Counted from the stretch's first letter, positions 44,398 to 54,236 are shown. The stretch is DNA of 54,564 bases from JBCBSS01 sp039819065 (GCA_039819065.1 JBCBSS010000033.1:1-54564), one strand, 5' to 3'. Notes: generated by a model not told the origin, from the letters alone. Numbers and translations: made by a program.

Positions 44398-45348
44398 GTG
44401 TCAGAAAATAAACGCGTGATGAAAAGATTGAGGTATTGGGTGCGTAACTATTTTGGATTTTCTAAGACTGAGACGAATGGCTTTATCATACTGCTGCCGC
44501 TCGTTTTTGTACTGCTAGCTTCTCCTACACTATATAAAATGATGATTCCTGAACGACCTATGTTCAGTGATGAAGATCGTCAAGGGTTGGATAGTCTATT
44601 AGCCGCTTGGGAAAGCAATGTAACTGTGGAGCAAGTAGAAGAAACAACCACAACGATTCTATTCAACTTTGACCCCAACATAGCCAAATCAGAAGATTTG
44701 CAGAGATTAGGGATAAAGCCATATATCGCCGACCGTATCATCAAATACAGAAGCAAAGGAGGGAAATTCAAAATCAAATCCGACCTCCAAAAGATTTACG
44801 GATTGGACAGCCTTACTTATAATCGCCTATATACGTTCATCGACCTACCTGCCAAGATTGTGAAATCGACTCCCGCATCTCCTACGATAAAAGAAAAGCC
44901 TATCACTACCAACGACTTAATTGAAAAGACCATTGCTAAGAAAGAAATAGCCCCGTTTGACCTCAATACAGCTGATACCACCACATTAAAACAAATACGA
45001 GGTATCGGAAAAGTGCTTTCCGGTAGAATAATCAAGTACAGGGATTTACTGGGAGGCTTTGTACATTCAGATCAATTGTCTGAGGTCTATGGCCTAAAGC
45101 CCGATGTGGTTAATAACCTATTGCAATATGGCGCTATAGATGGTGCATTTAAACCCCGGAAAATAAAAATTAACGAAAGCGGTATAAAAACTTTAGTGCG
45201 TCATCCTTATATTTCCTACGAACAAGCTAAGCGCATTGTGAACCACAGGAATAAAAAAGGAGTATACTCAAACGCTGACGTACTTTCAAAGGAAGGAGTA
45301 CTCGATGAAAACACGTTGACCAAAATAAAGCCCTACTTGACTTTTTGA
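44398..45348 (+). CDS. Membrane-anchored helix-hairpin-helix (ComEA-like) DNA-binding protein
   Basis: A 316-residue protein. A basic N-terminus, a membrane helix at about residues 27-43, then three helix-hairpin-helix units: about 98-145 (RLGIKPYIADRIIKYRSKGGK), 190-245 (IRGIGKVLSGRIIKYRDLLGG) and 265-316 (HPYISYEQAKRIVNHRNKKG). ComEA-type proteins bind incoming DNA in the periplasm. Bacteroidota have several such proteins and only some serve competence. The start is GTG (44398) or the ATG at 44419. It is 50 bases ahead of a large helicase in the same direction. Confidence 0.88.
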   Translation: MSENKRVMKRLRYWVRNYFGFSKTETNGFIILLPLVFVLLASPTLYKMMIPERPMFSDEDRQGLDSLLAAWESNVTVEQVEETTTTILFNFDPNIAKSEDLQRLGIKPYIADRIIKYRSKGGKFKIKSDLQKIYGLDSLTYNRLYTFIDLPAKIVKSTPASPTIKEKPITTNDLIEKTIAKKEIAPFDLNTADTTTLKQIRGIGKVLSGRIIKYRDLLGGFVHSDQLSEVYGLKPDVVNNLLQYGAIDGAFKPRKIKINESGIKTLVRHPYISYEQAKRIVNHRNKKGVYSNADVLSKEGVLDENTLTKIKPYLTF

Positions 45349-45398
45349 TGTCAACGTCTAGTTTTCGGCCTGTGTTTACTATTTTTGGATAAGCCTTC

Positions 45399-48300
45399 AT
45401 GCATAAACTGCTCAAATCCTATCTCCGTAGACTCACTAACCTTTCCGGTAATAACCGGTCACTTTTGCTGCTCAGGTTAATTTCTGACCAATTCATTGAC
45501 CTTCGCGATTTTAACTTTCTCAATGGAGACAATGCCTTTTCTATCGTAGAAAACATGATAGCCTCCAAGAAGGTGGTGCTTTGCCCCATTCAGGACAGTC
45601 GCGATGACGATGTGAACGTGGTGAGTCGCCGATTGAAGAAACTTCAAAGAGTTGACAAGTTCATTCTGGAAGAGAGAGGGTCAAAAGATCTTTACCTGGG
45701 CTGGCCCTTCGTTAGGGGAAAGCTTTCTGACGGAACGCTTATCCGCTGTCCGTTGACATTCTTTCCGTGCGAAATCGTAGAGGAAAGTAGAAACTGGGTG
45801 CTCAAACCCAGGAAAGATGCAGAGCTATCACTTAACAAATCCTTCATTCTGGCTTACAGCTATTTCAACCAGGTCGAAATTGGTGAAGAGCTTTTAGAAA
45901 GAAGTTTGGAGGACTTTGAGGATGACAGTCAAATATTTAGAACCGGTCTCTACCAACTCTTCAAGGAAAGCCCGATAGAGATCAATTTTAACCGGGACAA
46001 TTTCAAAGACGAACTGATCGCTTTTGAGAATTTTAAGAAAGCCCAATTCGAAGAGAATGAGAAAGAAGGCGAGCTGAAGTTATATCCTGAGGCAGTCTTG
46101 GGTATCTTCCCGCAAGCAGGCTCACATCTTGTGCCTGATTATCTCGACCTCATTGAAAATAGCCACATTCAGGATATAGAAGAGTTCTTTGCAGAGAGAT
46201 CCAATCTGGGAGAGGAACAAGAAGCTTTTAGGGCTAATAGCTTTTACTTTCTAAATCAGGTAAAGGAGGAAAGGACATTCACGCCTTTCAAGATGGATGC
46301 CTTCCAGGAGAACGCACTCAAAGCAGCCAAGAAAGGTACCTCTGTTATTGTGCAAGGCCCACCCGGCACCGGCAAGTCACAACTGATCTGTAATTTGATT
46401 TCGGACTTCATAGCCAGAGGACAGAAGGTACTGTTGGTCTGTCAAAAGCGAGCCGCGCTTGATGTGGTTTATAATAGAATGGGAGAGAAGGACATGACCG
46501 ATTTCATCGGACTCGTGCATGACTTCCGTGATGATAAAAAGCCGATCTATCAAAAAATAGCCAAGCAGGTAGATAAAATACCAGAATACAAGCTGAAGAA
46601 TAACGGACTTGATGCCGTGCATCTGGAGCGGCAATTCTTGCGGGAAAGTAGAAAGATTGACCAGATTACAGAACAGCTTGACGAGTTTAAATTCGCTCTT
46701 TTTGACGAAAGCGAATGCGGCACCTCCGTTAAGGAGCTTTATCTCACCTCTGATCGCAATGGGCAGGTAATCAACATCAAACAGGAATACCGTTTCTTTC
46801 ACTTTGATGGCCTGCACGAGTTCATAGATAAGCTGAAGGCCTATTCCGTCTATGCTGAAGATTTTGGTCGGAGTGAATACGCACTCTTCAATAGAAAATC
46901 CTTCAAGGGCTATACACTTTCGGATTTACAGAAAATCCGGGAGGCCATAGAAGAGATTCCGGAATATCAAGAGCAAATAGCCTCATCGCTAGAGGAGATA
47001 GTACAGTCCAAGTTGAACCTAGAGGACTGCTTGAACATATTGAATAAGAGGAATTACCTCGTGGATATGCTTGGTATACTCAGTAAGGAAACAGTTTATA
47101 ATTATTTCCGGCATATGGCTGAGTATTCTGACAGGGAAACTGATCACCTCTGGCTTTCCAATGTTGAGCGCATCACATTGGACTGTTTCAAAGGCCTTGG
47201 GCCCGAAGTGAGCTTGCCCTCGGACTTGCTTGGCAAATTTCAGGAAGCCCTGATGAGAAGAATGGAAGCCCGTACTGGCATTATGAAGTTGATCAAGTGG
47301 CGGCTCTTTGCGAGAGATAAGTATCTCATCAAAAGGGTGCTGGTATCTAATAATTTGAAGCCTAATAAAAAAGGCCTCAGGGCATTGGAAGAGAAGGTAG
47401 ATAACCGCCTCAACCTGGAGCACAATCTGTCCAAGCTAAAAGAAGCCGAATGGCTTTCCGATATACCTGAAAAGTATACACTGGGAGAATTTCAAAACTG
47501 GTTCTACCTCCAAAAACTGGCCATCAAAGCTAAGATTATCTTCAGCGGCGTTCGGAACTTCAAGGAGTACTTCAATCCGATGAAGCTCGATGGCGATGCC
47601 TTGAGGAAGAAGATAGAAGACATGTTCGTCATTATCACTGATGTACAGCACAAAATGGAAAGCTGGCGGATATATTTATCCGAAAACCAGATCACCAATA
47701 TCATCAACAACCCTCAATCGACTACCAGGCTTATCAGTGTGCTCAACCAAGACTTTGACGCACTATGCGAATTCGATGAGGTAAAAGATTCTTTTAGGAG
47801 TCATGAGGTGCAAGTGGCAGACCGACTATTTGATGAGTTGGGCTCTTATGATCAGGAAAAGGTAGTTGGATTGTTCAATAATAGCCTGCGCCTGGCTTGG
47901 ATCGAGCACATAGAAACAAAATATCCTATACTGAGATCAGTATCGTCTCTCAAATTCCAGCGAATGGAATCTGATCTTCAGAACTCAGTAAGGGAAAAGC
48001 TCAAGGTGAGCAATGATATCCTGCTTCTAAAATCTCGAGAGAGAACCTATGAAAATGTAGAGTACAATAGGCTCAACAATATGGTGACCTACAGGGATTT
48101 GTATCATCAGGTGACTAAGAAGAGGCGTATATGGCCGCTGAGAAAGTTGATGAATAACTTCTCAGACGAGCTTTTTGAACTGATTCCTTGCTGGATGGCC
48201 TCACCTGAATCTGTTTCGGCTATTTTCCCGATGCGGCAAATGTTTGATCTGGTCATATTTGATGAAGCCTCACAATGCTTTGCCGAAAGAGGAATACCCG

Positions 48301-49427
48301 CTATGTATAGAGGGCGCCAGGTGGTGATTGCCGGTGATGATAAGCAGCTAAAACCCAACGATTTGTATCGGGTGCGTTGGGAAGAACAAACGGACGATGA
48401 CCCATCTTTGGAAGTCGATTCTTTACTGGAATTGGCCAACCAATACTTAATGAATGTACAACTTCGGGGGCATTACCGAAGCCGATCGTTAGACCTGATT
48501 GACTTTTCAAATCAGCATTTCTACGATGGGCAGCTACAAATGCTTCCGGATAGTAAAATAGTCAACAAGCAGGAACCGGGCATCAACTACATCAAAGTAG
48601 ATGGAACATGGGAGAATAACATCAATGACGCTGAGGCAGTTGAGGTGGTGCGTTTGGTTCGTACTTTGATAGAAAAGGAACCGGAAAAGGAAATAGGCGT
48701 GGTGACCTTCAACGCAAAGCAACAGGGTCATATCCTTGATTTACTTGACGAAGAGGCTATCAAGAACGGGCTTGTTATACCAGATTCTTTATTTGTCAAG
48801 AATATTGAGAATGTTCAGGGAGATGAGAAGGATACCATTATTTTCTCTACTGCTTATGCCCCGGACAAAGGCGGTAAAATGATGATGCAGTTTGGAAGCC
48901 TGAATCAGGCTTTTGGAGAGAATAGGTTGAATGTGGCAGTGACACGTGCCCGGGAAAAGATTGTGATAGTGAGTAGTGTATTGCCTAATCAATTGAAAGT
49001 AGAGGACAGCAAGAACGAGGGGCCTAAATTGCTCAAGGAATACTTGAAATATGCCTATGAAGTTTCTGAAGGCCGTTATCTACCGGCTTTACCCAAACAA
49101 TCAGGTCATAGCTTGGAATGGTACCTGAAAAATAAGATCAGTACTTGGTCGGCAGAGGTATTCGAGGCGTTCAAAGTTGAAAACGAAATGCCCTTTTCCG
49201 ATCTTACAGTCAGCAAAAATGGACATTACATTGGCCTTATTTTGACTGACGACGACCTTTACTATCAAAGCATCTCTATTAAAGATATGCACGTCTACCG
49301 ACCGTTTACCTTGAGCCATAAAAATTGGAAATTCAAAGGTATTTTCAGCCGTGAGTACTGGCATGACAGCGAGAAGATCAGAGAAGGGATAGCGCAATTC
49401 ATTAATAAATATGCTACTGAGTCATGA
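45399..49427 (+). CDS. Large SF1 (UPF1-like) helicase with DUF4011-like N-terminus and degenerate Vsr-like C-terminus
   Basis: A 1342-residue helicase. The N-terminus (LTNLSGNNRSLLLLRLISDQ) resembles the DUF4011 domain that heads certain bacterial helicases. Walker A GPPGTGKSQ holds Lys326, Walker B DEAS has Asp955, motif III is GDDKQLKP, and motifs V-VI are ENVQGDEKDTI and NVAVTRARE. About 600 residues, largely helical, separate motifs Ia and II, far more than in UPF1. The C-terminus (about 1240-1342: HYIGLILTDDDLYYQSISIK..., KGIFSREYW) aligns by eye with the Vsr/MTES_1575-type nuclease of such helicases, but the expected E-x-DG core is not kept, so nuclease activity is doubtful. Related three-part proteins are reported as anti-phage systems. 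It could also be a DNA-repair enzyme. Confidence 0.85.
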   Translation: MHKLLKSYLRRLTNLSGNNRSLLLLRLISDQFIDLRDFNFLNGDNAFSIVENMIASKKVVLCPIQDSRDDDVNVVSRRLKKLQRVDKFILEERGSKDLYLGWPFVRGKLSDGTLIRCPLTFFPCEIVEESRNWVLKPRKDAELSLNKSFILAYSYFNQVEIGEELLERSLEDFEDDSQIFRTGLYQLFKESPIEINFNRDNFKDELIAFENFKKAQFEENEKEGELKLYPEAVLGIFPQAGSHLVPDYLDLIENSHIQDIEEFFAERSNLGEEQEAFRANSFYFLNQVKEERTFTPFKMDAFQENALKAAKKGTSVIVQGPPGTGKSQLICNLISDFIARGQKVLLVCQKRAALDVVYNRMGEKDMTDFIGLVHDFRDDKKPIYQKIAKQVDKIPEYKLKNNGLDAVHLERQFLRESRKIDQITEQLDEFKFALFDESECGTSVKELYLTSDRNGQVINIKQEYRFFHFDGLHEFIDKLKAYSVYAEDFGRSEYALFNRKSFKGYTLSDLQKIREAIEEIPEYQEQIASSLEEIVQSKLNLEDCLNILNKRNYLVDMLGILSKETVYNYFRHMAEYSDRETDHLWLSNVERITLDCFKGLGPEVSLPSDLLGKFQEALMRRMEARTGIMKLIKWRLFARDKYLIKRVLVSNNLKPNKKGLRALEEKVDNRLNLEHNLSKLKEAEWLSDIPEKYTLGEFQNWFYLQKLAIKAKIIFSGVRNFKEYFNPMKLDGDALRKKIEDMFVIITDVQHKMESWRIYLSENQITNIINNPQSTTRLISVLNQDFDALCEFDEVKDSFRSHEVQVADRLFDELGSYDQEKVVGLFNNSLRLAWIEHIETKYPILRSVSSLKFQRMESDLQNSVREKLKVSNDILLLKSRERTYENVEYNRLNNMVTYRDLYHQVTKKRRIWPLRKLMNNFSDELFELIPCWMASPESVSAIFPMRQMFDLVIFDEASQCFAERGIPAMYRGRQVVIAGDDKQLKPNDLYRVRWEEQTDDDPSLEVDSLLELANQYLMNVQLRGHYRSRSLDLIDFSNQHFYDGQLQMLPDSKIVNKQEPGINYIKVDGTWENNINDAEAVEVVRLVRTLIEKEPEKEIGVVTFNAKQQGHILDLLDEEAIKNGLVIPDSLFVKNIENVQGDEKDTIIFSTAYAPDKGGKMMMQFGSLNQAFGENRLNVAVTRAREKIVIVSSVLPNQLKVEDSKNEGPKLLKEYLKYAYEVSEGRYLPALPKQSGHSLEWYLKNKISTWSAEVFEAFKVENEMPFSDLTVSKNGHYIGLILTDDDLYYQSISIKDMHVYRPFTLSHKNWKFKGIFSREYWHDSEKIREGIAQFINKYATES

Positions 49428-49493
49428 CATCCGGTAAGGAACAGTCGCTCGATACAATTTTTCATTCCAAAGCGAGTTATTGATAAGAAAAAA

Positions 49494-49919
49494 ATGATCA
49501 CTATGCGCTATGTCTTGCTGATATGTATACTTTCTTTATTAAGTGGCTATGCGGTACAAGCCCAGAAGAAGAAAGACAAGAAGAATAATAAACAAGAGCA
49601 GGTAGAATTCAGCAAAAGTCCTAATGCTTACGAGCCCTACAAACCAGAGGAGAATACTGCCGAGCAAACCAGTTCGAAAAAGAGCAGTAAAAAGGCTAAA
49701 AAGCAAAGCTTTAATGGACAATACAGCAAAATGCTCGATACTAAGGTAAAGGAGTTTGAAAAACGCATGGTGGCCAAGGAGAAGTATGAGCGAAAGAAAG
49801 CCAAGGGTATGGAAAAACCGCAATACTCTAACGCATTGTATTTTGGGCATAAGAAACCACCGAAGAAACGGCCAAAAGGGAAAAGGAAGCTTTGTAAAGA
49901 GTGTGGTATTGTCCATTAA
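49494..49919 (+). CDS. Lys-rich small secreted protein with a conserved-looking C-terminus
   Basis: A 141-residue exported protein. The signal peptide ends AVQAQ (about residue 23), after which it is extremely Lys- and Ser-rich and has low complexity to about residue 100. The C-terminus KPQYSNALYFGHKKPPKKRP then GKRKLCKECGIVH has a pair of Cys (CKEC) and a terminal His and looks conserved in character, though I cannot name a family. A metal or nucleic-acid binding role is possible but unproven. An alternative ATG is at 49503. Confidence 0.75.
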   Translation: MITMRYVLLICILSLLSGYAVQAQKKKDKKNNKQEQVEFSKSPNAYEPYKPEENTAEQTSSKKSSKKAKKQSFNGQYSKMLDTKVKEFEKRMVAKEKYERKKAKGMEKPQYSNALYFGHKKPPKKRPKGKRKLCKECGIVH

Positions 49920-50096
49920 TGCCACCCCAACTGCACTGACATCACTAATTAATATTCTATTTCTATTCTTAAAAAATTCTGACTCAACCACTTTCTAAAG
50001 CAATCGGTTACGGCTAATTTTCATTGCTAAACTGCTAGAGGTTATAGTTTGAACCTCGTTCTTGGCAGTAGCTACTATAAAAGAAGCACGATAAGC

Positions 50097-50759
50097 ATGG
50101 AATCCGTCAACCGATATATTGAGCATACGCTATTAAAACCCTTCACCACCGACCGAGAACTGGAACAATTGATCGATGAAGCGAAGGAGCATAATTTCAT
50201 TGGCGTGTGCGTTCCTCCATTCTGGGTAAAAAAAGCCAAAAGAGACCTTGGGAATGCCGATACACAATTGGTCACTGTAATAGGTTTTCCCCTCGGATAC
50301 CAAATGACGGAAGCTAAGATTGAAGAAATGAAAATCGCTATTGATACCGGTGCAGATGAACTGGATATTGTCCTGAATATTTCTGCCTTCAAAACTGGGA
50401 TGCCCTGGCCTAAGATCGAACTGGCCAGGTGTAGTAAAGTGGCCCACGACAACTACAAATTGCTCAAGGTGATCATAGAGACAGCCTATCTCAACGAAGA
50501 AGAAATCGTCAAACTGTGTAAAATATGCGCAGATGCCGGTGTGGACTTTGTTAAGACTTCAACTGGATTTGCACCGGAAGGAGCCAAGAAAGACCATATT
50601 GCTTTGATGCGGTCATGCCTGCCCTCTAATGTGGGTATTAAGGCATCTGGTGGTATCAAAAACCTGGCACAGGCCACAGAGATGATTCAGGCAGGTGCGG
50701 ATAGAATCGGCACATCTTCCGGTGTATCTATCATGAAGGAGGCACTTGCGGCCAAGTAA
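50097..50759 (+). CDS. deoC: Deoxyribose-phosphate aldolase
   Basis: Cytosolic class I aldolase that splits 2-deoxyribose-5-phosphate to glyceraldehyde-3-phosphate and acetaldehyde. The Schiff-base lysine is Lys153 in DFVKTSTGF and the second conserved lysine is Lys182 in GIKASGGI. ELDIVLNISA and IETAYL are also typical. I chose the ATG at 50097 (220 residues), as the longer TTG start at 50049 adds 16 residues outside the fold. The acylphosphatase gene starts 11 bases after its stop. Confidence 0.95.
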   Translation: MESVNRYIEHTLLKPFTTDRELEQLIDEAKEHNFIGVCVPPFWVKKAKRDLGNADTQLVTVIGFPLGYQMTEAKIEEMKIAIDTGADELDIVLNISAFKTGMPWPKIELARCSKVAHDNYKLLKVIIETAYLNEEEIVKLCKICADAGVDFVKTSTGFAPEGAKKDHIALMRSCLPSNVGIKASGGIKNLAQATEMIQAGADRIGTSSGVSIMKEALAAK

Positions 50760-50770
50760 TCAGACTTCTC

Positions 50771-51040
50771 GTGAAGCATTTGAATATAACAGTAAAAGGT
50801 AAGGTGCAGGGTGTTTACTACCGGGCCAGTACCAAGAAAGCAGCAGATCATTTAGGCATAAAGGGTTTTGTGCGCAATCAACCCAATGGTGACGTCTACA
50901 TCGAAGCTGAGGCGGAGGAAGAAACCATCAATGAGTTTGTTACTTGGTGTTGGTCTGGACCAACAATGGCGCGTGTAACTGATATAGAATTGTCTGAACA
51001 GCCCATCGCGGGCTATGAAGGTTTCGTAGTCAAGTACTGA
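50771..51040 (+). CDS. acyP: Acylphosphatase
   Basis: An 89-residue enzyme that hydrolyses acyl phosphates. The full family signature is present: GKVQGVYYRASTKKAA with catalytic Arg18, and GFVRNQPNGDVYIEAE with catalytic Asn36. GTG start at 50771, 11 bases after deoC, so the two are probably cotranscribed. Confidence 0.95.
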   Translation: MKHLNITVKGKVQGVYYRASTKKAADHLGIKGFVRNQPNGDVYIEAEAEEETINEFVTWCWSGPTMARVTDIELSEQPIAGYEGFVVKY

Positions 51041-51044
51041 TGCC

Positions 51045-51566
51045 TTAAGCTACCCGCATTTCAACAATGCCCTTGTATTTATATACCTTAAGGTCGAAGT
51101 GTTGATGAATGATGTACTTGAGCCTGTTTTCAGCAAGTAGGCCTGATTTTTCATTTTTGTAGAATATGGTAGCTTCTAACACGGCTTTGAGGAAATTCTC
51201 TTTCTGGCAAAACTCTGCCACCCAGTGCTTATAAGTCATTTGCCATTCGTTAGAGTAGGTGCTAAAGTGGTCTGAGCCGTCAAACAAAAATTCTAACTGA
51301 TTATCTCCATGCTTATATCGGTAAATGCCACATAGCATAGCGTAGAACTCTTCGAAGTGGATTGTTCTAGGTTCTGTATAACGCTTGATGGCAATAACCG
51401 TATCGTCTTCCAACCCAAGAGGGTTATAATTGAATAGATAGGTGCTTTTTGCCTCCTGAAAGAGATACGCCAACGCTTCTTGCTGATAAGCTCCTTGGGC
51501 CTCCTTCAAGATATAATTCTTGTCAAGTCTGAATAACTTGGATTGAGATGAAGATATATTTTTCAA
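51045..51566 (-). CDS. Protein of unknown function
   Basis: A 173-residue cytosolic-looking protein, acidic and aromatic-rich, with no signal peptide or membrane helix. Landmarks are RYTEPRTIHFEEFYAML, FDGSDHFSTYSNEWQ and an alternating tail KVYKYKGIVEMRVA. I do not recognise the family. It converges with acylphosphatase, four bases apart, and follows the M14 gene downstream of a terminator, so it is likely transcribed alone. Confidence 0.7.
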   Translation of the reverse strand: MKNISSSQSKLFRLDKNYILKEAQGAYQQEALAYLFQEAKSTYLFNYNPLGLEDDTVIAIKRYTEPRTIHFEEFYAMLCGIYRYKHGDNQLEFLFDGSDHFSTYSNEWQMTYKHWVAEFCQKENFLKAVLEATIFYKNEKSGLLAENRLKYIIHQHFDLKVYKYKGIVEMRVA

Positions 51567-51589
51567 ACAGTAGTAGAATTTGATCTACA

Positions 51590-51628
51590 AATATAAAAAT
51601 ACCCTTTGAATAGCTATCCAAAGGGTAT
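51590..51628 (-). terminator. Terminator of the M14 peptidase gene
   Basis: On the - strand ATACCCTTT and AAAGGGTAT form a perfect 9-base stem around a 12-base loop and run into TTTTTATATTT. It lies about 20 bases after the stop at 51648. Confidence 0.85.
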
Positions 51629-51647
51629 AATATTTTAGTGGCTAAAC

Positions 51648-54212
51648 CTATCTTGCCGAAGATAGATCTATAGTTCTGCCAAAAAATATGGCATTCATAA
51701 ATAACTTGTTCGTGCCATACCAGAAAGCCCTGAAATTGGGATTATCGGCAAATGTAATCACTCGACCTGAGCCGAAGGCAGAAACACCAATACCGGCAGT
51801 TCCTTTGAGCTTTTCATTATTCTTATCAGAAATGTACCCGCTTAGTAATGGATTACTGGTGTACATCAGCGGATTGGCGTAGGCATTCTTAGCTTTCTCC
51901 ATGAATAGCGTACTATTCCTGAATAGGCTGATATCCCTGTTTTCGTATCCATAAGCCAGCGGATGTGTCAGGTCCAATCTCCCGGAAAAGATAGCCCCTC
52001 CTATAACTTGTGCTCCGGAATATCGTCTTCTGAGCGCATAGGGTAAGTTCTTGCCGGACGTGTCAGGCTTATTGACCTTGTACTTCATTTTGGACATACC
52101 ATTATCGGCCAGCCATTTACCGGCTCTTTTTGTAGCGATCAACGTGCCTCCACCTTGTATCCATCGTTTGAGTTTTTCTTTGTTGATACTGCCATAGCTA
52201 CCATTGACCATGATAATGGTATTATACTTATCAATATCCGCTCGGTTGAATACGTTGGTAGGTACCATACTGATTGTCATATCATAACGCTGATCCAGCA
52301 AGTGCCAAACTTCTCCAGCTTCGTACGAGCTTACTCCCCGGTCGACCAACATCATGAGTTTAGGCTTTCTCAAAGAGGAGAACATCGGACTGCCCAAGTT
52401 GACGCCACCGGTTAGTCCAGTAGGTAGGTTGTGTATTTGAATGCCGGTTTCATTGGCCAACCTTTGCATTAATAAATAGATTTGATCAGGACGTAATGTC
52501 TGGTTTTGTACGGGTACCAGAATAGTACCCCGCTCAAAAGTTTTACCTTCTGAAACGAACGGCTCATTGGCTACTTTAGCCTTAATACCGGATTTCAATA
52601 TGCGCCACAGCGATTTAGGAGAGTAATAAGAAAACCACTCAAAAGCATAGGCATAATCACCTTTGCCACCCACTATTTCTCCCTTAGGAGCCTCTAATGA
52701 CTCAATTTTGTTACTCAATAAAGAGATATTGAAAGTTTTGATGGAAAGCGCTGAGAAATCAACCCCAAAAGCCAAAGGTAAAGTCCATGCAGATACATCA
52801 TAGAAAAGGCTATCCTGAAATGTGGTGCGCTTTTCGAACATGGCCTTGATCAGCTTATACTGTTTTTGCTTCAAAGGCACTATGTAGCTCTTTCCTTTTT
52901 TATAGGTGGTGCCATCGGACGAAAAATCCTTGGCCAATGCGTTCATCTCAATTTGATGTGTCTTCAGTATTTCTGCCAAATGATAGGTTTTCCAAGGATC
53001 CTTGTCCGAGCCGAATACATAGGCCTTGACCGCATCCCTGTCCGCATCACTTTGAGCATTCTTGAAGAAATCCCTTTGATGATTCAAAAGCTCTTCGCGT
53101 AATTCTACCGCCGCTTTGAATGTCGAAAGAGAGGTGGTGAGCTGATTCTTAATGGTAAAGGGGAATTTAAGAGTGCCGTGAACGCTTTCTTGTGCATGCC
53201 CTCTTGAACTGGCCTGCTCGAAAAGAATGCCAACCCCACCGTTCACATCTGGGAAGGTAGACCCCTTGCCATAATAGAAGTCATCAAAGCTTTCTTTACT
53301 GTAGTATAATGAACCTATACGATCGAGGTACTCAGCGTGATAATTGGCAATTTTTTGAGTCAGTACGTAGGTATTGGCTGGTGTGAGTGGGTGATTGCGA
53401 CTTGGGATACCCGGCTGAAAGAAAAAAGTAGAATTGGTGCCCATCTCGTGATGGTCAGTCAGGATATTAGGTTTCCAGCGGTGGAAATTTCTAATTCTAC
53501 CCTTTGATTCAGGCATTTGAACCGGCAACCAATCTCGATTCAGGTCGAACCAATAATGATTTGTTCTACCTCCAGGCCAGGGCTCGTTTTGCTCCATGTT
53601 GTAAGGGTCGCTGACGAGATTTTTACCCTTTCTGGAATTGACCCAATTGGCAAATCTATTCTGCCCATCCGGATTGAGGCAAGGATCAAGTAATACTACT
53701 GTGTTTTTTAACTCGTCTTCGATGGCTTGTCCTTGAGCCGCGGCCAAATAATAGGCCATCAACAAAGACGCATTGCTACCACTAGGCTCGTTACCGTGCA
53801 CATTATATCCCATATAAACGACAGCAGGCATATTGCTGATATCCAGGCCTCCCGAAGATTGGGGGTCAGTCAACTGTACATGTTGTGTTCTTATCTCATC
53901 AATATTGCCGTGGTTTTCGGGAGACGTAATGGTTAATAAAACCAGCGGCCTATTTTCAAACGTTCTGGCATATTCCTGTATGGTAATGCGATCAGACGCA
54001 TCAGCCAAGGCATACATATAATTGACTAGTTTATCGTGACTGATGTGCCACTCGCCAACCTGATGTCCTACGATTGATTCCGGAGTGGGTATGTTGGCAT
54101 CGTAGCTTACATCTTGGGGGAGATAGTAGTTTAAATCTACCTGACTGATCGCTTTAGGAGCTATAAGGAGGCCAGTAAGTATTGAGAAAATTATAGGGAG
54201 TTTAATTTGCAT
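51648..54212 (-). CDS. Secreted M14 family zinc carboxypeptidase with C-terminal GATase-like domain
   Basis: An 854-residue exported metallopeptidase (from the ATG at 54212, which begins the signal peptide MQIKLPIIFSILTGLLIAP; the frame stays open eight codons further). The M14 domain has zinc ligands His139 and Glu142 in YNVHGNEPSGSN, DPCLNPDGQNRFANW near 176, and TDHHEMGTNS (His254/255). About residues 590-700 (KLMMLVDRGVSSYEAGEVW, NTIIMVNGSYGSINKE) look like a class I glutamine amidotransferase/DJ-1-like fold, a known companion in Bacteroidota M14 proteins. It removes C-terminal amino acids or acts on peptides in the periplasm. It ends the minus-strand tail of the window. Confidence 0.92.
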   Translation of the reverse strand: MQIKLPIIFSILTGLLIAPKAISQVDLNYYLPQDVSYDANIPTPESIVGHQVGEWHISHDKLVNYMYALADASDRITIQEYARTFENRPLVLLTITSPENHGNIDEIRTQHVQLTDPQSSGGLDISNMPAVVYMGYNVHGNEPSGSNASLLMAYYLAAAQGQAIEDELKNTVVLLDPCLNPDGQNRFANWVNSRKGKNLVSDPYNMEQNEPWPGGRTNHYWFDLNRDWLPVQMPESKGRIRNFHRWKPNILTDHHEMGTNSTFFFQPGIPSRNHPLTPANTYVLTQKIANYHAEYLDRIGSLYYSKESFDDFYYGKGSTFPDVNGGVGILFEQASSRGHAQESVHGTLKFPFTIKNQLTTSLSTFKAAVELREELLNHQRDFFKNAQSDADRDAVKAYVFGSDKDPWKTYHLAEILKTHQIEMNALAKDFSSDGTTYKKGKSYIVPLKQKQYKLIKAMFEKRTTFQDSLFYDVSAWTLPLAFGVDFSALSIKTFNISLLSNKIESLEAPKGEIVGGKGDYAYAFEWFSYYSPKSLWRILKSGIKAKVANEPFVSEGKTFERGTILVPVQNQTLRPDQIYLLMQRLANETGIQIHNLPTGLTGGVNLGSPMFSSLRKPKLMMLVDRGVSSYEAGEVWHLLDQRYDMTISMVPTNVFNRADIDKYNTIIMVNGSYGSINKEKLKRWIQGGGTLIATKRAGKWLADNGMSKMKYKVNKPDTSGKNLPYALRRRYSGAQVIGGAIFSGRLDLTHPLAYGYENRDISLFRNSTLFMEKAKNAYANPLMYTSNPLLSGYISDKNNEKLKGTAGIGVSAFGSGRVITFADNPNFRAFWYGTNKLFMNAIFFGRTIDLSSAR

Positions 54213-54236
54213 AGTTGCATTAAGGTTAGAACCCAA

